Assembly (NCBI RefSeq): GCF_006345815.1
Contig: NZ_VCIG01000005.1
Coordinates: 1-64,000, forward strand
Direction of reading: 5' to 3'
DNA from: Ochrobactrum sp. CGA5
GTDB lineage: Bacteria > Pseudomonadota > Alphaproteobacteria > Rhizobiales > Rhizobiaceae
Length of the DNA stretch: 64,000 bases
Below the pieces are notes generated by a model, which made no database searches, was not told the origin of the DNA, and saw only the letters and a program-made list of their open reading frames with translations. The position numbers and the translations under genes are program-made. This document shows, piece after piece, positions 62,091 through 64,000 of the stretch; position 1 is the stretch's first letter; each line of letters starts with the position of its first letter.

Positions 62091-62795
62091 TTAGACTGAT
62101 CGGGTCAGGCCGCCATCCACGCGCAGGTTCTGGCCAGTGATGTAGGCGGCGCCTTCCGATGCGAGGAAGGAGATTGTCGCGGCGATTTCCTCGCTCTTGC
62201 CATAGCGCTGCAATGGAACGCTCGCCCGGCGCTCTTCCGTTTTAGGCAGACTGTCGATCCAGCCCGGGAGAACATTGTTCATGCGAATGTTGTCGGCTGC
62301 ATAGGTGTCGGCGAAGATCTTGGTGAAAGAAGCAAGCCCCGCACGGAACACGGCCGAAGTTGGGAACATGGCGCTCGGCTCGAATGCCCATGCGGTCGAG
62401 ATATTGATGATGACGCCAGATTTCTGCTTCTGCATCGTCGGCACGACCATGCGGGCAGGGCGAACCGCATTGAGGAAATAGGTATCCATCCCCTTGTGCC
62501 AGTCTTCGTCGGTGATTTCGAGAATCGGCGCACGTGGACCATGGCCGGCGCTGTTCACCAACACGTCGATACGGCCCCATTTTTCCAGAACAAGGTCAAC
62601 GACACGCTTCAGATCGTCATTTGACTGGTTCGACCCGGTGACGCCGAGGCCGCCGAGTTCGTGCGCCAGCGCTTCGCCCTTGCCGGAGGAGGAGAGGATT
62701 GCAACCTTTAAACCGTCCTGCGCGAGCCTGCGTGCGGCGGCTGCGCCCATGCCGCTTCCGCCAGCTGTTATAATCGCTACTTTTTCTACTGTCAT
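62091..62795 (-). CDS. Short-chain dehydrogenase/reductase
   Basis: 234 residues from ATG 62795; the frame runs to 62876 but the family begins at EKVAIITAGGSGMGAAAARRLA. SDR motifs: TAGGSGMG, NSAGHGPRAP (instead of NNAG), and Ser in NISTAWAF. The usual YxxxK is not obvious: the region reads FPTSAVFRAGLASFTK, where a Phe or Val replaces the catalytic Tyr while the Lys is absent at the normal spacing. The protein may therefore be a non-canonical SDR. It is divergent from the LysR gene, which probably regulates it. Confidence 0.82.
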   Translation of the reverse strand: MTVEKVAIITAGGSGMGAAAARRLAQDGLKVAILSSSGKGEALAHELGGLGVTGSNQSNDDLKRVVDLVLEKWGRIDVLVNSAGHGPRAPILEITDEDWHKGMDTYFLNAVRPARMVVPTMQKQKSGVIINISTAWAFEPSAMFPTSAVFRAGLASFTKIFADTYAADNIRMNNVLPGWIDSLPKTEERRASVPLQRYGKSEEIAATISFLASEGAAYITGQNLRVDGGLTRSV

Positions 62796-62933
62796 AATGT
62801 AATTCTTTTCCGCTATGTTGTGCGACATCGCAACAATGACTGAACATTCTCTGGCGTTATAGCGGAGAAGTGCCATCGTGACGAACGAAAATGCCTAGCT
62901 GTAACCAATAGAAAATCTATCGGATTTTGATTC

Positions 62934-63815
62934 ATGAGAAGACTTCCCTCGCTTAATGGTCTGCGTGTGTTCGAAGTCGTCACGCGGCATCTGAATTTCC
63001 GGCTGGCAGCGGAAGAGCTCGGTGTGACACAAGCTGCGGTAGCCCAGCAGATACGCGGCCTTGAAGCAGAGCTTGGACTGAAACTGTTCGAGCGCCAACC
63101 CCGTACACTGGTCATGACCGAACCGGCGCGTGCATATATTGCCAATGTGCGACGGGCTTTTGAGCTGCTTTCGGAAGCAACCGAAATGCTGCGGCCTGAA
63201 CCGCAACACCTGACGATCAGCGTGACGCCGACCTTTGCATCGAAATGGCTGATCCCGCGATTGGCGGAGTTCACGTGCGCGCAGCCCGATATAGAATTGC
63301 GCATAGTAGCCAGCGACAAAGTCGCCAATTTTCAGACCGACGCCGTCGATCTGGCGGTTCGCTATGGCGAGCCGCCTTTCGGTCCGGGGCTGAATGCCGA
63401 GCTGCTTTTCGAGCATGTGATTGTCGCAATCACAAGCCCTGTGCTGGTCGAAAAGCTCGGCGATCCGGGGTTGCCAGACAATCTGGAGCGCTATCCGCTG
63501 CTGCACGATGCACATAATTTCTGGCCGCAATATCTGGAAAAAACTTTTCCGTGCGGTGTGTCTACCTCGCCGAAAAACATCCGCTTCAACCAGACGTCAC
63601 TTGCCATCGACGCGGCGATTGCCGGGCAGGGACTGGCGTTGGCAAGCCGCATCTTCGTGGAAAAGGAAGTTGCGGCGGGCAGCCTCGTCCAGCCGCTTGC
63701 CACTGAATTGCGGGTGGGAGCGGACTTCTACGCGGTTTCACTTCGCAAGCCGCGTCATTCAGAATCTGTTTCGGCGGTAAAGGACTGGCTAAAAAGCGCA
63801 TCCCGAAAAGTGTGA
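62934..63815 (+). CDS. GcvA-like LysR-family transcriptional regulator
   Basis: 293 residues. N-terminal helix-turn-helix with LPSLNGLRVFEVVTRHLNFRLAAEELGVTQAAVAQQIRGLEAELG (core LAAEELGVTQAAVAQQIRGL), which is typical of the GcvA subgroup; effector domain with SVTPTFASKWLIPRLAEF and VDLAVRYGEPPF. It probably controls the divergent SDR gene (138 bp apart). The last seven residues (KSASRKV) and the TGA lie in the tandem repeat array that begins at 63793, so the original C-terminus was probably replaced or extended. Confidence 0.88.
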   Translation: MRRLPSLNGLRVFEVVTRHLNFRLAAEELGVTQAAVAQQIRGLEAELGLKLFERQPRTLVMTEPARAYIANVRRAFELLSEATEMLRPEPQHLTISVTPTFASKWLIPRLAEFTCAQPDIELRIVASDKVANFQTDAVDLAVRYGEPPFGPGLNAELLFEHVIVAITSPVLVEKLGDPGLPDNLERYPLLHDAHNFWPQYLEKTFPCGVSTSPKNIRFNQTSLAIDAAIAGQGLALASRIFVEKEVAAGSLVQPLATELRVGADFYAVSLRKPRHSESVSAVKDWLKSASRKV

Positions 63816-64000
63816 AGCGGTTTTCGGGCAAGATGCGCGTAGATACAAACAAAGCGCATCCCGAAAAGTGTGAAGCGGTTTTCGGACAAGATGCGCGTAG
63901 ATACAGACAAAGCGCATCCCGAAAAGTGTGAAGCGCCTACACAGGGAAATCAGTCCACTGGACTGATTTCTGATCCTGCTTCGATCAGACAAGATGCGCG
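63793..64000. repeat. Tandem array of palindromic 58-bp units (Bru-RS-derived)
   Basis: Units start at 63793, 63851 and 63909, a period of 58 bp. Each opens AAAGCGCATCCCGAAAAGTG and closes with AAGATGCGCGTAGATACA, so GCGCATC/GATGCGC and CCGAAAA/TTTTCGG form a hairpin. The third unit is interrupted after GAAGCG by about 50 bp containing GAAATCAGTCC (63946-63956) inverted as GGACTGATTTC (63960-63970), then resumes with GACAAGATGCGCG and runs off the window. Confidence 0.88.

Noticed and set aside
63793..64000. Right-hand tandem repeat considered as a CRISPR array
   Set aside because: Units are contiguous 58-bp direct repeats with no variable spacers, and there are no cas genes.

Overview
The window looks like a chromosomal segment of an alphaproteobacterium in the Brucella/Ochrobactrum group. 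This rests on protein-level resemblance of the housekeeping genes (leuB, asd, leuD, typA, mgtE), on a BigR-type sulfur regulator, on BMP-type and choline-sulfate uptake genes typical of Rhizobiales, and on 102-105 bp palindromic elements (30162-30263, 34945-35049, plus a tandem derivative at 63793-64000) that match the size and layout of the Brucella Bru-RS elements. The assignment is made by recognition only; no search was run. Gene density is high. No rRNA, CRISPR array, insertion sequence, integrase or phage gene was seen.

Left edge (1-1985): a visibly AT-rich two-gene operon, made of an unrecognised protein whose 5' end looks damaged and a RelA/SpoT-type nucleotide pyrophosphokinase. It lies next to a tRNA-Gly(GCC) gene. 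This is the only clearly foreign-looking part of the window and the best candidate for an undescribed system.

2388-21877 is mainly core: trans-editing factor ProXp-ala, a CnoX-like thioredoxin/TPR protein, a Lon-N-domain protein, a Trm112-like protein, leuB, ada, an MHS-family transporter with a large inserted loop, asd behind a Thr/Lys-rich leader peptide, the ohrR/ohr peroxide pair, leuD, a CoA-ester lyase, an M3 peptidase, mgtE and typA.

21947-29407 (minus strand) is a nucleobase/nucleoside-type uptake cluster: BMP-family binding protein, ATPase and two permeases, with an amidase inside the operon and a cytosine-deaminase-like hydrolase upstream. 29576-31706 holds a YigZ/IMPACT protein and a PAS-GGDEF cyclase that converge on a palindromic element. 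31927-40203 (minus strand) is a second transport-catabolic operon: dipeptide-type ABC transporter, FAD-dependent amine/amino-acid oxidase, ATC-hydrolase-family protein and M20 amidohydrolase.

40451-51413 is accessory metabolism and stress: a short-chain dehydrogenase and VOC protein, choline-sulfatase and choline-binding protein divergent from a LysR regulator, a YqhA membrane protein, an acetoin-reductase-like enzyme, a DUF808 membrane protein, an MhqO/MhqD-like quinone-detoxification pair, and a BigR-like repressor with a split YeeE/YedE sulfur transporter. 51601-55202 (minus strand) is a ribose-type sugar ABC operon. 55561-63815 carries a CNNM/CorC-type membrane protein, a GGDEF-EAL protein behind a perfect 15-bp hairpin, two DUF1801 genes in tandem, a Tat-exported amidohydrolase, a short-chain dehydrogenase and a divergent GcvA-like LysR regulator whose last codons lie in the terminal repeat array.
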